Source: Planococcus sp. CPCC 101016 (lineage in GTDB: Bacteria > Bacillota > Bacilli > Bacillales_A > Planococcaceae). From it: DNA of 64,000 bases. Numbering within the stretch: the first letter of the stretch is position 1; the number at the start of each line of letters is the position of its first letter. The notes beneath the pieces are model-generated. The model saw only the letters and a program-made list of their open reading frames with translations. It had not been told where the DNA came from and did no database searches. Below are positions 34,342 to 43,702 of the stretch, one piece after another. Location of the stretch: assembly GCF_007859295.1 (NCBI RefSeq), contig NZ_VOHB01000002.1, positions 1,737,624 through 1,801,623 of the forward strand, read 5' to 3'. The translations under genes were made by a program, and so were the position numbers.

Positions 34342-35433
34342 ATGAATGGGAAAATGGAAGCGGCAGTATTGCACTCACTTGGTGAGTTTCAGACAGAGTT
34401 TGTTGAGATTCCCTCAATAACTGAAGATGAAGTGTTGATAAAAGTTAAGTATTGCGGCATCTGCGGTTCAGACGTTCCCCGGGCGATGTCTTCTGGTGCG
34501 AGAAAGTATCCGCTAATATTAGGCCACGAATTTGCGGGAGTCGTTGAAAGAACAGGGGCAAATGCCGGCCATATTAAAGCAGGCGATCGAGTAGTCGTAG
34601 CGCCGCTCATTCCATGCAATAAATGTGAGTATTGTTTAGCAAGCAATTATGGACTGTGTGATGATTATACGATTATTGGCACTGGCAGCGATGGCGCATT
34701 TGCGGAGTATGTTAAAGCACCAAAAAATCATGTTCTTCAAATCGCCGATACGATCGACTTTGAAACAGCCGCTGGTATAGAACCCGCAGCCATCGCTTAT
34801 CATGCGGTCCAAAAAGCGGAATTGAAACCTGGTGAATCCGTAGTGGTTATGGGATGCGGTCCAATTGGCCTGCTGACTATTCAGTGGGCGAGAATATTCG
34901 GTGCAGCCCAAATCATTGCAGTGGATATTTTCGATGAAAAACTGGAAATGGCAAAAGAGCTGGGGGCTACTCTTACATTCAACGCGAAATTGTGCAATCC
35001 TGTCGAAGAGATTGTCAAAAGTACGGGATTAGGAGTAGACGTTGCTATTGAAACTGCTGGCAGTGCGATTACGCAACAGCAATCCATTCTGTCGGCCAAG
35101 AAAAAGGGCCGAGTCATCTTTTTAGGGATAACCCACGTTGGCATGAATTTAGAAGAGGCCACGATGGACCATATCATGCGCGGTGAGTTGAAGATTCAAG
35201 GATCCTGGAATTCGTATACAGCTCCTTATCCAGGAATCGCCTGGAAGGCAAGCCTCGATTTTATGGCAAAAGGCGAACTTACATTCAAATCGCTTATTTC
35301 TCATAAAATCAGTGTTGACGAAGTGGGTGACTATATCAAAGGAATGGCTGATCGAACCCTTAGCTACAATAAAGTCTTGGTGTCTATGGACAGAGAAGAA
35401 CAAGTAACGAGCAGCAAGCGTTATATAGGTTGA
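34342..35433 (+). CDS. zinc-dependent medium-chain dehydrogenase, GatD-like
   Basis: 363 residues. Catalytic zinc site: CGICGSDVPRA near residue 37 and GHEFAGVVE near 60. Structural zinc site with four Cys: CNKCEYCLASNYGLC near 95. Rossmann motif VMGCGPIGLLTIQWA near 175. Closest in feel to galactitol-1-phosphate or sorbitol/threonine-type dehydrogenases. Position at the end of the arabinose operon suggests a polyol or sugar of the arabinose route, e.g. arabitol; this is inference. B. subtilis has araL-araM here instead. Confidence 0.8.
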   Translation: MNGKMEAAVLHSLGEFQTEFVEIPSITEDEVLIKVKYCGICGSDVPRAMSSGARKYPLILGHEFAGVVERTGANAGHIKAGDRVVVAPLIPCNKCEYCLASNYGLCDDYTIIGTGSDGAFAEYVKAPKNHVLQIADTIDFETAAGIEPAAIAYHAVQKAELKPGESVVVMGCGPIGLLTIQWARIFGAAQIIAVDIFDEKLEMAKELGATLTFNAKLCNPVEEIVKSTGLGVDVAIETAGSAITQQQSILSAKKKGRVIFLGITHVGMNLEEATMDHIMRGELKIQGSWNSYTAPYPGIAWKASLDFMAKGELTFKSLISHKISVDEVGDYIKGMADRTLSYNKVLVSMDREEQVTSSKRYIG

Positions 35434-35447
35434 ATCGGATAGAGGCG

Positions 35448-35486
35448 AAGCCGCTGAGAGAAGTTCTTTTCTTTTAGCGGTTTTTT
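35448..35486 (+). terminator. terminator of the arabinose operon
   Basis: CCGCT...AGCGG stem with pairing AG/CT interior and a six-T run, right after the dehydrogenase. Confidence 0.7.
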
Positions 35487-35971
35487 GTATGGAAATTAAA
35501 TTTTTTGTGCAAGTGGACAAACTATAGATGTTGTACAAGATACTTATAATTTGCCTAGGGAATTCCAAAAGGGGCTGGAGTCTCGATTGGTTTACTTCAT
35601 AATATAGATTTTTAGATGAAAATTATTAAGATTCCCTATTAAGTATTTTGATTCTAAACCTATGATTGCTTAAGAAATCAGTGAAATCTTGTGAAAGTGA
35701 ATAGTCGATGAGTTTACATATCAGCATTTGTAGAAAGAGTAGGAAATTTTATAAGACTTCCAACCTTTTTTCGTTTGTAAAGTGTACTTTACGAACGGCT
35801 CATGGTAGAAACTACATAGTCAAGGTTATTTTGTTAAGTAGCAATGAATGTTAATATAGTAGTCAATATTAACAATAAATTAAAGCTCATGGCGTCTAAA
35901 ATTTTAATTTAAACAATTTTGAGTTGAGAGGCTTTAAAAGATAAAGAAGATTGCTTGGAGGAGGTTCACTT
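35487..35971. other. gene-free spacer
   Basis: About 480 AT-rich bases. The only structure I see is a near-palindrome CGTTTGTAAAGTG / TACTTTACGAACG at 35773-35798 (11 of 13 pairs), one of a set of GTAC-centred palindromes in this part of the window. Confidence 0.5.
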
Positions 35972-36451
35972 ATGCCCATTATCACGCATGAAATTTATAT
36001 CCAAGCTCCAATCAGTGTTTGTTTCGATCTTGCCAGAAATGTCGATGTTCACACCGAAACTACTGCGAAGACAAAGGAACGAGCTATTGCAGGAGTAATG
36101 ACAGGGGTAATGGAAGAAGGAGAGAGCGTTACTTGGGAAGCTATTCATTTTGGTATGAAACAAAAGCTCACTGCTAGAATCATCGAAATGGAAAAACCCA
36201 ATCGATTTATAGATGAAATGGTGAAAGGAGCATTCCATTCTTTTGTCCATACGCATGAATTTATCGAAAAAGACAACGGTACAATTATGAGAGATAGGTT
36301 TGTTTACCGTTCTCCTTTAGGAGTTCTAGGAAAAATAGCAGACAAATTATTTTTAGAAAAGTATATGAGACATTTTATTGTGAATCGAGCCATTGAATTG
36401 AAAAAAATAGCGGAGTTTAAGAAGAGAGAGTTTACATACCATTCCATGTAG
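35972..36451 (+). CDS. SRPBCC-fold protein (polyketide cyclase/START-like)
   Basis: 159 residues with the helix-grip pattern of the SRPBCC superfamily: the opening strand ITHEIYIQAPISVCFDLARN, a central GMKQKLTARIIEMEKPNRFI, a strand of type HTHEFIEKDNGTIMRDRF, and a long C-terminal helix. These bind hydrophobic ligands; the exact role is unknown. ATG at 35972 follows GGAGGAGG; the upstream frame from 35951 is the ribosome binding site itself. Confidence 0.8.
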   Translation: MPIITHEIYIQAPISVCFDLARNVDVHTETTAKTKERAIAGVMTGVMEEGESVTWEAIHFGMKQKLTARIIEMEKPNRFIDEMVKGAFHSFVHTHEFIEKDNGTIMRDRFVYRSPLGVLGKIADKLFLEKYMRHFIVNRAIELKKIAEFKKREFTYHSM

Positions 36452-36901
36452 AAAGTAGAATTATTTAACGAGCGTTAATTTTACAGCTTTCATTTATTAC
36501 TTAACGATTGAATGCATAATGCAAGAGGGCCAGCTTATGGTTTCTTATATCGCTAAAACAGGTGAGTTCCTGGAAGATGAAGAGTGAAGACTGAAAATTC
36601 AAGCAATCATTAAATAGCCTGCAGCAAGAACGTCCGCAGTACTTTTTCAAAGGCTGTATACATTTTTTGTGAAAAATATACAGTTTTTTCGTGAACGCCT
36701 TTACACATGCCTCTAGCGGCTTGGTGAACAGAGGGGTAGTGCTCTTCCTGTCATCTGAGCATGATAAAACAAAACTGACACAAATGAAATAAGAAGAATT
36801 TTATTATACGAAGTATATTTCATACCTAATTAGGCCAAAGAATTATCGGAAAGTAGCAATTAAAAGGGCCAACGCCAAATGCTGTGCGCTTGCCCTTTTC
36901 T
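36452..36901. other. gene-free spacer with an orphan terminator
   Basis: No gene. A terminator-like hairpin CTGTATA...TATACAG followed by six T's lies at 36654-36689, more than 200 bases from the SRPBCC stop. A 22-codon frame at 36519-36587 has no ribosome binding site. Confidence 0.5.
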
Positions 36902-37699
36902 CTATGCCAATATTTTGGCCATATAAATTTCACTATGCAGCTCGTCGCGAATAATCAGGGAAGCTCTGCGAATTCCTTCAGACTCATACTTGTTTTTTTC
37001 AAAGAGTTTTCGAGCTCCAATATTCGCTTCAACTACTGTAAGTTCAAAACGTCTTATCGCTTTTTCAATTGCCCATTCTTCTGCTTTTTGAAGAAGTGCA
37101 GAAGCGATTCCTTTGCCTTGCGCGTCTGCTTGAATGGCTATGAGCACGTTCGCGCGATGAAGGGCTCGTTTAGAGTTATTCCCTTCGACCATCAAGTAGC
37201 CGACATGCTGTCCATTTAAAATAGCTAAAAAGATAATCGAATGGCCGCTTTGATTCCAATCAATAATTTGTTTTCTCACTTTTTGAATAGAGCGTTTACT
37301 TTCTTCTTTTCCATACAATAAAAAGTCGGATTCTCCTTCTGTTGTTTTCTGCAATTCAACGAGAAAACGTGAATCGCCGTGTGCAGCAGAACGTATTAAT
37401 AAGATATCCTCATCGCTATTCTCAGTTTCCGTGGTATTCAGCAGATCGATCCTTTCGAAAGCAACATAACGATTTGGTTCAACATGCTTTACAGTATAGC
37501 CAGCTTGTGTCCAAGCCTGGAAGTGCTTGGCCGGTGCTTTTGTCTTTTTCCACCAACTACGATTTAAGTAAGCACTATGAGGAAGGTTTTGACCCATGAT
37601 TTTCTCGATTTCAGTAAACTGTAAGGTAATAGTCGGATTTGTTGCGGTTGAGAAATAGTTAGCTAATGGGATGTATTTCTTTTCTAATGTCATATCCAT
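36902..37699 (-). CDS. DUF7662-like domain fused to GNAT acetyltransferase
   Basis: 265 residues in two parts. Residues 1-75 (YIPLANYFS, FTEIEKIMGQNLPHSAY, RSWWKKT, W..AGYTVKHV) look like the small DUF7662-type domain often found with nucleic-acid or DNA-modification contexts. Residues about 100-265 are a GNAT acetyltransferase with the acetyl-CoA loop (IQADAQGKGIASALLQKAEEW) and NIGARKLFEKNKYESEG. Target unknown. Start ATG 37699 has AAAGGAATG ten bases ahead. Confidence 0.75.
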   Translation of the reverse strand: MDMTLEKKYIPLANYFSTATNPTITLQFTEIEKIMGQNLPHSAYLNRSWWKKTKAPAKHFQAWTQAGYTVKHVEPNRYVAFERIDLLNTTETENSDEDILLIRSAAHGDSRFLVELQKTTEGESDFLLYGKEESKRSIQKVRKQIIDWNQSGHSIIFLAILNGQHVGYLMVEGNNSKRALHRANVLIAIQADAQGKGIASALLQKAEEWAIEKAIRRFELTVVEANIGARKLFEKNKYESEGIRRASLIIRDELHSEIYMAKILA

Positions 37700-39059
37700 T
37701 GAGTTACATTCCTTTCAAATAAAATGGTTCTGAGGAGATAGGTAGACTTAAGCATGATGACCTGATCATGTTTTGTTTCATCAATACGAAAGTAAAAGTT
37801 TATTGTTTAAGTCCTTTGTCGTTTGATCAACTAATTGATGCTTTTCTTCACACCCATCATAATGGATGGAGCCAATAAATAAATACATCTTTAGCTATAC
37901 CAGGTATTTTGAGCCTTCTACCGCATTTTTTTCTGCAATGCAGATTTATACAGAAATTTTACTAAGGATTTTCTATGCTCACTTTTGATAGCGCTGTTGA
38001 AATGGCAATAGTTCATTAGAAAGTGTCCTAACAAGCAAAGAGTAAAATCAGGTATTAAAAGTACTTAAGTGCAATTACTTCGATTTTCACGAATGTAATT
38101 AACTTCTGGATAATGCGACGAATAAGCCCTTATATAACTTCGCTCCTTGGCAGACAAGACAAGCTACTGTGAATATAAATTTGCCAATTATTATATACCT
38201 TTCTTAATTACCATTATTATTTAATGGCGTAGACCTTATATACCCGTTTTTTTAGATTTAATCTGTTTCATATAAAAAAAGTGAAACTTTTTACACTATA
38301 TTTTTCGTTTTACTGGGATATAACGGAAAGGCATAGCGATTATTCAGATGATCTCCCCCTAAATGGGTTCGATTGACCTAGTGGTTTTTGAATATCTCAA
38401 TAAATTAAGGTAGGGGATGATTTCTATAATTTTATTTGATAAAGAGTTAGAAGACGATCTTTTCTTATAAAGATAATTCAATTCAATTGCACTGGCTCAA
38501 AATAATGATATAAGCATCTACTACTAGAACCACTGACGGATTAAACGGAAATAGGCTGGCATTAGAAGGGGGAATTACTGAGTTCGGGCCAGCCAATTGG
38601 CTGCTTAACTTAGACTTTGATTTACAGCGGAACTACTATTTCTTCCAAACTCTTTTGAAATAAATATCAACTAGAGATTAAGGGGAACTCGAATTATTAT
38701 ATTAGTCTACATGTTAGCGGTAATTAGAAGCTGTTTAGGTATAAAGCTAATAGAAGCACTTTGTATAATGTCGATTACCAGGAAGTAAAACGGCCAAACC
38801 GGAATTTTTTTTAGCTGCTCATCATTTCAAATTTGTACAGCAATGAAATCATTGCCTACACCATCAGCGACACATAAACCATGAATTTCGTCCTCACAGT
38901 CATACGCCCATTGAAAGTGCATGGATTTAAGAAAAGCGGCTACATCTCTATCATAAATTTGTTGAAGTCTTAAGTTTTTATTGGAATTCCCATTTTCAGG
39001 AACTTTCTTTCTCATCTTTCGTAAAAGAGGAGTGGAAAGTAAATATGGAGGTGTACATC
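37700..39059. other. 1.36-kb gene-free AT-rich spacer
   Basis: The longest empty stretch of the window. Stops are dense in all frames. The minus-strand frame at 38827-39015 reads somewhat protein-like (FLKSMHFQWAYDCEDEI) but has no ribosome binding site and is left unassigned. An inverted repeat GGCTGGC/GCCAGCC lies at about 38552-38597. It is probably decayed sequence; no promoter is convincing. Confidence 0.5.
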
Positions 39060-39980
39060 TTGTCAAAGACGGCAATGCAATTGGTGAATTTAAAAAAGAC
39101 AATCGGTAGTAAGCCCATTATCAAAGGGCTGGATTTTGAAATCAGAGCAGGTGAAGTGTTCGGGTTTTTAGGGCCGAACGGAGCAGGGAAGACAACAACG
39201 ATCCGGATGATGGTGGGATTGATCGACATCACAGAAGGCGATGTGTTGATCGAGGGTAAAAGCATCAAAAGGGATTTCAAAGGGGCCATTCAACATGTTG
39301 GTGCCATCGTTGAAAATCCTGAAATGTATCCCTTCCTCAGTGGTTGGAAAAACCTAAAGCAATATGCGCGAATGGTGGAAGGCGTTTCGGAAGATCGTAT
39401 AAAAGAAGTGGTATCGCTAGTAGGACTTCAAAAGGCAATTCACGAAAAAGCGGGTCGCTACTCGCTCGGTATGCGTCAGCGCCTCGGCATTGCGCAAGCT
39501 TTATTACATGGACCATCGATTTTGATTTTGGATGAACCGACAAATGGCTTGGATCCTTCGGGAATACGAGAAATCCGGAAATACATACGCAATCTGGCGG
39601 AAAAAGAAAACGTGGCGGTTATCGTTTCAAGCCATTTATTGACTGAAATTGAATTGATGTGTGACCGGATTGGTGTTATCAAAAATGGCGAATTGATTGC
39701 CATCGAAGAAGTGCGGAGCGTTGAAAACAAAGAAGCGCTTAAAGAAGTCTATATCGAGGTCGAACCGCTGGAAACGGCCAGAGCTTACCTCGACAACCAT
39801 CTTTCGAATGGAGTCGGTGTTGGCAATAAGGAACTTTCCATGTCGGTCAAACGTGAAGAGATTCCGCAGATCCTAAAGAACTTGATAGAACAAGGCATCA
39901 ACATTTACGGGGTCCGCGTCCTTCAGGCAACGCTGGAAGATAAATTCTTTGACCTGATTGGAGAGAACAGCATTGAGTAA
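39060..39980 (+). CDS. ABC exporter ATPase, BcrA type
   Basis: 306 residues, one ATPase domain: Walker A GPNGAGKTTT near residue 40, signature YSLGMRQRLGIAQALL, Walker B ILILDEPTNGLDP, then a C-terminal extension. The form is that of bacitracin/lantibiotic-immunity or antibiotic-efflux ATPases. TTG at 39060 is supported by GGAGGTG six bases ahead; the ATG at 39045 lies within that site. It overlaps the permease gene by 8 bases. Confidence 0.88.
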   Translation: MSKTAMQLVNLKKTIGSKPIIKGLDFEIRAGEVFGFLGPNGAGKTTTIRMMVGLIDITEGDVLIEGKSIKRDFKGAIQHVGAIVENPEMYPFLSGWKNLKQYARMVEGVSEDRIKEVVSLVGLQKAIHEKAGRYSLGMRQRLGIAQALLHGPSILILDEPTNGLDPSGIREIRKYIRNLAEKENVAVIVSSHLLTEIELMCDRIGVIKNGELIAIEEVRSVENKEALKEVYIEVEPLETARAYLDNHLSNGVGVGNKELSMSVKREEIPQILKNLIEQGINIYGVRVLQATLEDKFFDLIGENSIE

Positions 39981-40929
39981 TTTACTGAACCTGATCTGGA
40001 ACGAACAGATAAAATTATATGCCAAAAAAGCGACATGGGTTATGTTTGCAGCCCTGCTAATTGTGGCCATCGGAGGCGGAATCATAACGAAATTCTTCGG
40101 AACCGAATCGGATTTCAAGGAATACGGTGACGATTGGCAGGCAGAATTGCAGGCAGAAAATGCACAGCTGACGGCTGAAATGGAAGAAGAAGAATTTGCA
40201 GGATTTATGAATGAAATGACCATCGCAGAAAACATTTATCATATAGAAAACGATATCAAGCCACAGCCATATGACGGCTGGGAATACGTGCTTGAAAACA
40301 GTTTCCTGACGTCGGTCATTAGCCTGTTCACGATTATTGTGGCGGCAGGCATTATCTCAAGCGAGTTCAAATGGGGCACTATCAAGCTACTGCTGATCCG
40401 GCCGATATCACGGACGAAGATTTTATTGTCAAAATATCTGTCCGTCCTTATTTTCGCCTTTACCTTACTCGTTTTCCTGTTGGCTTCGTCATGGTTGGTC
40501 GGTGCAGTGTTGTTCGGACTGAACGGCTTGAACCCGATGGTCGTACAGGATTTGATGCCGGGCTATGTGCAAAATGATGTAATTGGTGAAATCGTGAAAT
40601 CTTATGGCTTTAGTCTTGTGACACTCGTGATGATGGCGACATTCGCCTTCATGATTTCTGCAATTTTCAGAAGCAGCGGAATGGCAATTGGCCTGGCGAT
40701 CTTCCTGATGATGGCCGGCAACGCGATTGTCGCATTCCTATCGCAATATGCATGGTCAAAATACATTCTGTTCGCCAATACGAATTTGGCACAGTATACA
40801 AATGGCATGGAACCAGTTATTCCTGGGATGTCGATGACGTTCTCGATCATCGTACTGTTAGTCTACTTCGTCATTTTTATAGCAGCATCGTGGGCAGCTT
40901 TCACAAAACGGGACGTTGCAGGAAACTAG
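39973..40929 (+). CDS. ABC exporter permease, ABC-2 type
   Basis: 318 residues, six membrane helices (first about residues 20-40, a group from 100 on), with a long charged extracytoplasmic loop rich in Glu (TAEMEEEEFAGFMNEM). The segment SSEFKWGTIKLLLIRPISRTKI is the typical cytoplasmic coupling stretch of this family. TTG at 39973 with GGAGAG seven bases ahead; it overlaps the ATPase gene. Confidence 0.85.
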   Translation: MSNLLNLIWNEQIKLYAKKATWVMFAALLIVAIGGGIITKFFGTESDFKEYGDDWQAELQAENAQLTAEMEEEEFAGFMNEMTIAENIYHIENDIKPQPYDGWEYVLENSFLTSVISLFTIIVAAGIISSEFKWGTIKLLLIRPISRTKILLSKYLSVLIFAFTLLVFLLASSWLVGAVLFGLNGLNPMVVQDLMPGYVQNDVIGEIVKSYGFSLVTLVMMATFAFMISAIFRSSGMAIGLAIFLMMAGNAIVAFLSQYAWSKYILFANTNLAQYTNGMEPVIPGMSMTFSIIVLLVYFVIFIAASWAAFTKRDVAGN

Positions 40930-40966
40930 AAAACACTTTTGAATGTAAAACTAGGAGGAATAATAA

Positions 40967-41392
40967 ATGAAACGTACAGTAGAAACAGTCTTGGGAATTA
41001 TGGGAGCGCTTGGGTATGCATTTATGGCAGCACTTGGAGGATTCATGATCTGGATGCAGAATAATCGAGATATAATGGAAGAAACAATGACAGGAACAGG
41101 CGATCCGACGACCGACCTTACTATGGAAGAATTTGAAGGAATGATCGATATCCTAGGTACAGGCGGCTGGGTACTGCTTGCATCAGCCATTGCCGCAATT
41201 GTTCTCGGAATCGTCGCAATGGTCTTACTGAAAGGCAATAAAAAGCCAGTCTTCGCAGGAATAATCTTCATCGCGACTGCAGTAATCGTCGCAATCATCA
41301 CTACAGGTGTCGGAATCATTGCCGGCATTTTCTACCTGATTGCCGGTATCATGTGCCTCGTGCGCAAGCCGCAAAGAACTTTGGAAATGTAA
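40967..41392 (+). CDS. DUF4064-like membrane protein
   Basis: 141 residues, four membrane helices; an acidic loop after helix 1 (MEETMTGTGDPTTDLTMEEF), then Ala/Gly/Ile-rich helices, ending RKPQRTLEM. It fits the DUF4064 family of small Bacillales membrane proteins. AGGAGG precedes the ATG. It follows the ABC exporter by 37 bases and shares its terminator, so it may be an accessory subunit. Confidence 0.75.
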   Translation: MKRTVETVLGIMGALGYAFMAALGGFMIWMQNNRDIMEETMTGTGDPTTDLTMEEFEGMIDILGTGGWVLLASAIAAIVLGIVAMVLLKGNKKPVFAGIIFIATAVIVAIITTGVGIIAGIFYLIAGIMCLVRKPQRTLEM

Positions 41393-41403
41393 TGTTGAAA
41401 GTA

Positions 41404-41438
41404 GAGGCTTTTCGCTCAGCGAAAAGCTTCTTTTTTTT
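41404..41438 (+). terminator. terminator of the ABC exporter operon
   Basis: GAGGCTTTTCGCT / AGCGAAAAGCTTC stem followed by eight T's. Confidence 0.9.
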
Positions 41439-41744
41439 GTCTCTTGTTGAGAGAAGTTGCAGGTTGTGAGATTCGTTTTTAGTCAGGAGAGGAAGAGCGA
41501 TAGAACGAGTTATGGTTGATTAATTTATGATAGAAGGAATGAGCTTGCAACAGGAGAAAGTTGAGACTAACCAGTGTGAGATAATAAGGGGCGTTTTTTC
41601 TGCAATCCATCAGATTGATTTCTCCGATTAGCAAACGAAAGCTAGACTTCTCTTAGCGATTTTTATTAAGGTATACTTCAAAAAATACATATATTGTATA
41701 ATTGGATATGAATAATAAGAAGAATTAGAAAAGGGGGATGTACG
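41439..41744. other. gene-free spacer
   Basis: About 300 bases without a gene; a TATAAT-like hexamer at about 41696-41701 may belong to the promoter of the hydrolase gene. Confidence 0.4.
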
Positions 41745-42596
41745 ATGTGGAAAGAAAGAATTGTTGAAACCGAAAGAGGTAGTTTTGAAGTCTTTGAAGC
41801 AGGAAAAGGCGAACCATTAGCTGTCACTCACCTCTACAGTGAATTTAATCGAAGGGGCAATTCGATGGCCACCCCTTTTACGGACTTTTATCATGTCTAT
41901 CTTATTAACCTTCGCGGAGCCGGACGTTCTGTTAAAGCTCTAGCAGCTGAAGAATACAGCATGGACGAGACATTAAAAGATCTGGAAGCACTTAGAACAG
42001 CACTGGATTATGAAAAGTGGACTTTTGCTGGGCATTCAACAGGCGGAATGCTCGCTTTAAAATACGCCATTCATTATTCAGCATCGCTCACTAAAATTAT
42101 CGCTGGCGGTGCGGCAGCAAGCAAAGATTATGGAGATGATGAGAATAGTATCTACTGTCGGAAGAATCCTCACTACAACCGGATTGTTGAAATCATGGAA
42201 TTGTTGAACGATCCGGAAACTACCTCTAAAGTGCGCCAAGAGATTAGTTACGAATGGGCTTTGATGTCTTATCGATCAGAGGAGAAACTAAAAGAATCGA
42301 TGAAAAAGCCGAACAGTGGCAAAACAATCGGTCCCCGTTTGGAATATTTCAGTAAGAATGAATATCCAACCTATGATATCCGAGAGCAATTAAAAGATAT
42401 TAACCTTCCAACTTTCATTTATTCTGGGAAATATGATGCGCAGTGTCCATTAAGGTTCAGCGAGGAAATCGCCGAATTGATCCCACAGGCGAAGGTCACT
42501 GTTTTTAAGGAAAGCAACCACAATCCTTTTTCAGAAGAGGAAAGCAAGTTCTTAGAGTTTGTTAAAGAAACTCTTTCAGTAAATAGCGTTGAGTGA
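41745..42596 (+). CDS. alpha/beta hydrolase, proline-iminopeptidase-like
   Basis: 283 residues with the alpha/beta hydrolase triad: nucleophile Ser in AGHSTGGMLAL (near residue 98), Asp in YSGKYDAQCP (near 228) and His in KESNHNPF (near 258). The oxyanion region LRGAGRS follows strand 3. Length and layout suit prolyl aminopeptidase-like or related hydrolases; substrate unknown. GGGGGATG precedes the start. Confidence 0.8.
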   Translation: MWKERIVETERGSFEVFEAGKGEPLAVTHLYSEFNRRGNSMATPFTDFYHVYLINLRGAGRSVKALAAEEYSMDETLKDLEALRTALDYEKWTFAGHSTGGMLALKYAIHYSASLTKIIAGGAAASKDYGDDENSIYCRKNPHYNRIVEIMELLNDPETTSKVRQEISYEWALMSYRSEEKLKESMKKPNSGKTIGPRLEYFSKNEYPTYDIREQLKDINLPTFIYSGKYDAQCPLRFSEEIAELIPQAKVTVFKESNHNPFSEEESKFLEFVKETLSVNSVE

Positions 42597-42647
42597 ACTA
42601 GAAAGATGGGGAATATCGGGTTACATAACAGCAGTTATCGGTAAGGA

Positions 42648-42678
42648 AGAGACTTCATTAAAAGTTTCTTCTTTTTTT
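42648..42678 (+). terminator. intrinsic terminator after the hydrolase
   Basis: GAAGAGACTT / AAGTTTCTTC stem with seven T's; a GTAC-centred imperfect palindrome follows at 42683-42706. Confidence 0.75.
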
Positions 42679-42829
42679 CGTTCGTTTAAAGGTACTTTTA
42701 AGAACGCTTTATTCCTAGAAAATCGTTATCCAAATTATGTTAAAGGTAAGGTAAGAGTATCTGACTAATTTGATAAGTGAAAATTTCTATATAATCAAAG
42801 AGAGAACGCGAAAAGAAGGAGTTCAGTAA

Positions 42830-43579
42830 ATGAAACATATTTATGCCTTTGAAGACATTAGCGAATATGAAAAGTATCAGGAGATTATTCAGCGTTTTAG
42901 CAAACGGTTGAACGAGTATCAAGTACTCTTAGAAGAAAAGTATGCCTTGGTAGACAAACCAAAAGGAGTGGTTTGGACTTCAGCAGAAGCAGCAACATCT
43001 ATTTTTTCTGATTTGCCGATTCCTGCATTTACGAATAAAGACACGATTTACATATCACCGGATGTAAAGGCTTGGAGAAAACTATTTATGCAGCAACTGG
43101 ACGGGAAAGACCTTCCTAATATTCAAGGTTTTTACGAACAGATTTCTGAGAATCACATCCTCACAATATTAGGTCACGAATTAACTCACCATTCAGACCT
43201 ATTTTTAGATGAATTTGAAAATGAACGAGAAGGTAGTATTTGGTTTGAAGAAGGCATGTGTCAGTACTTGCCAAGAAAACTTCTTTTAACTGATAGAGAA
43301 TTCAATGAAGTATCAACGATAGAAAAGGAATTAGTGGATGTGTTTACAAGAAAATACGGAAATCGGTCTTTAGATGAATTTGGAAGCAAATCCTATACAG
43401 CAAGTTTATCGAGTATCATGTTTGATTATTGGCGAAGTTTTCTTGCCATTAAGTATTTAGTAGAAAATCGCTTTCAAAATAACGCAAATTTGGTTTTTAA
43501 AGAATACCATAAATGGGACAAAGAAGGACGAAAAATTTCCCTTACTGAATATTTCAAGTTAGAAAAAATTTCGCTGTAA
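42830..43579 (+). CDS. gluzincin-like HExxH protein
   Basis: 249 residues, no signal peptide. A zinc-protease motif LGHELTHHSDLF (HExxH, near residue 120) is followed about 28 residues later by WFEEGMCQYL, the layout of the third zinc ligand in gluzincins (WxxEGxxxY). So a cytoplasmic metallopeptidase of peptidase-MA type is likely, though I do not recognise the family and substrate is unknown. GAAGGAG precedes the ATG. It stands alone between the hydrolase and a MerR gene. Confidence 0.7.
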   Translation: MKHIYAFEDISEYEKYQEIIQRFSKRLNEYQVLLEEKYALVDKPKGVVWTSAEAATSIFSDLPIPAFTNKDTIYISPDVKAWRKLFMQQLDGKDLPNIQGFYEQISENHILTILGHELTHHSDLFLDEFENEREGSIWFEEGMCQYLPRKLLLTDREFNEVSTIEKELVDVFTRKYGNRSLDEFGSKSYTASLSSIMFDYWRSFLAIKYLVENRFQNNANLVFKEYHKWDKEGRKISLTEYFKLEKISL

Positions 43580-43702
43580 TTATTTATCTGGAATTTCAGG
43601 TCAATATTTCAGCAATATGACGTACTTTTTGTTAGTGATGTATTAAGAATTCTACATATCAGCACTTATCAGAAGTAGAAATGATAGGGGGAACTATAAC
43701 TA

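Noticed and set aside
38827..39015. 62-codon minus-strand frame with protein-like end
   Set aside because: No ribosome binding site, no family match, and it lies in decayed AT-rich spacer; left unassigned.
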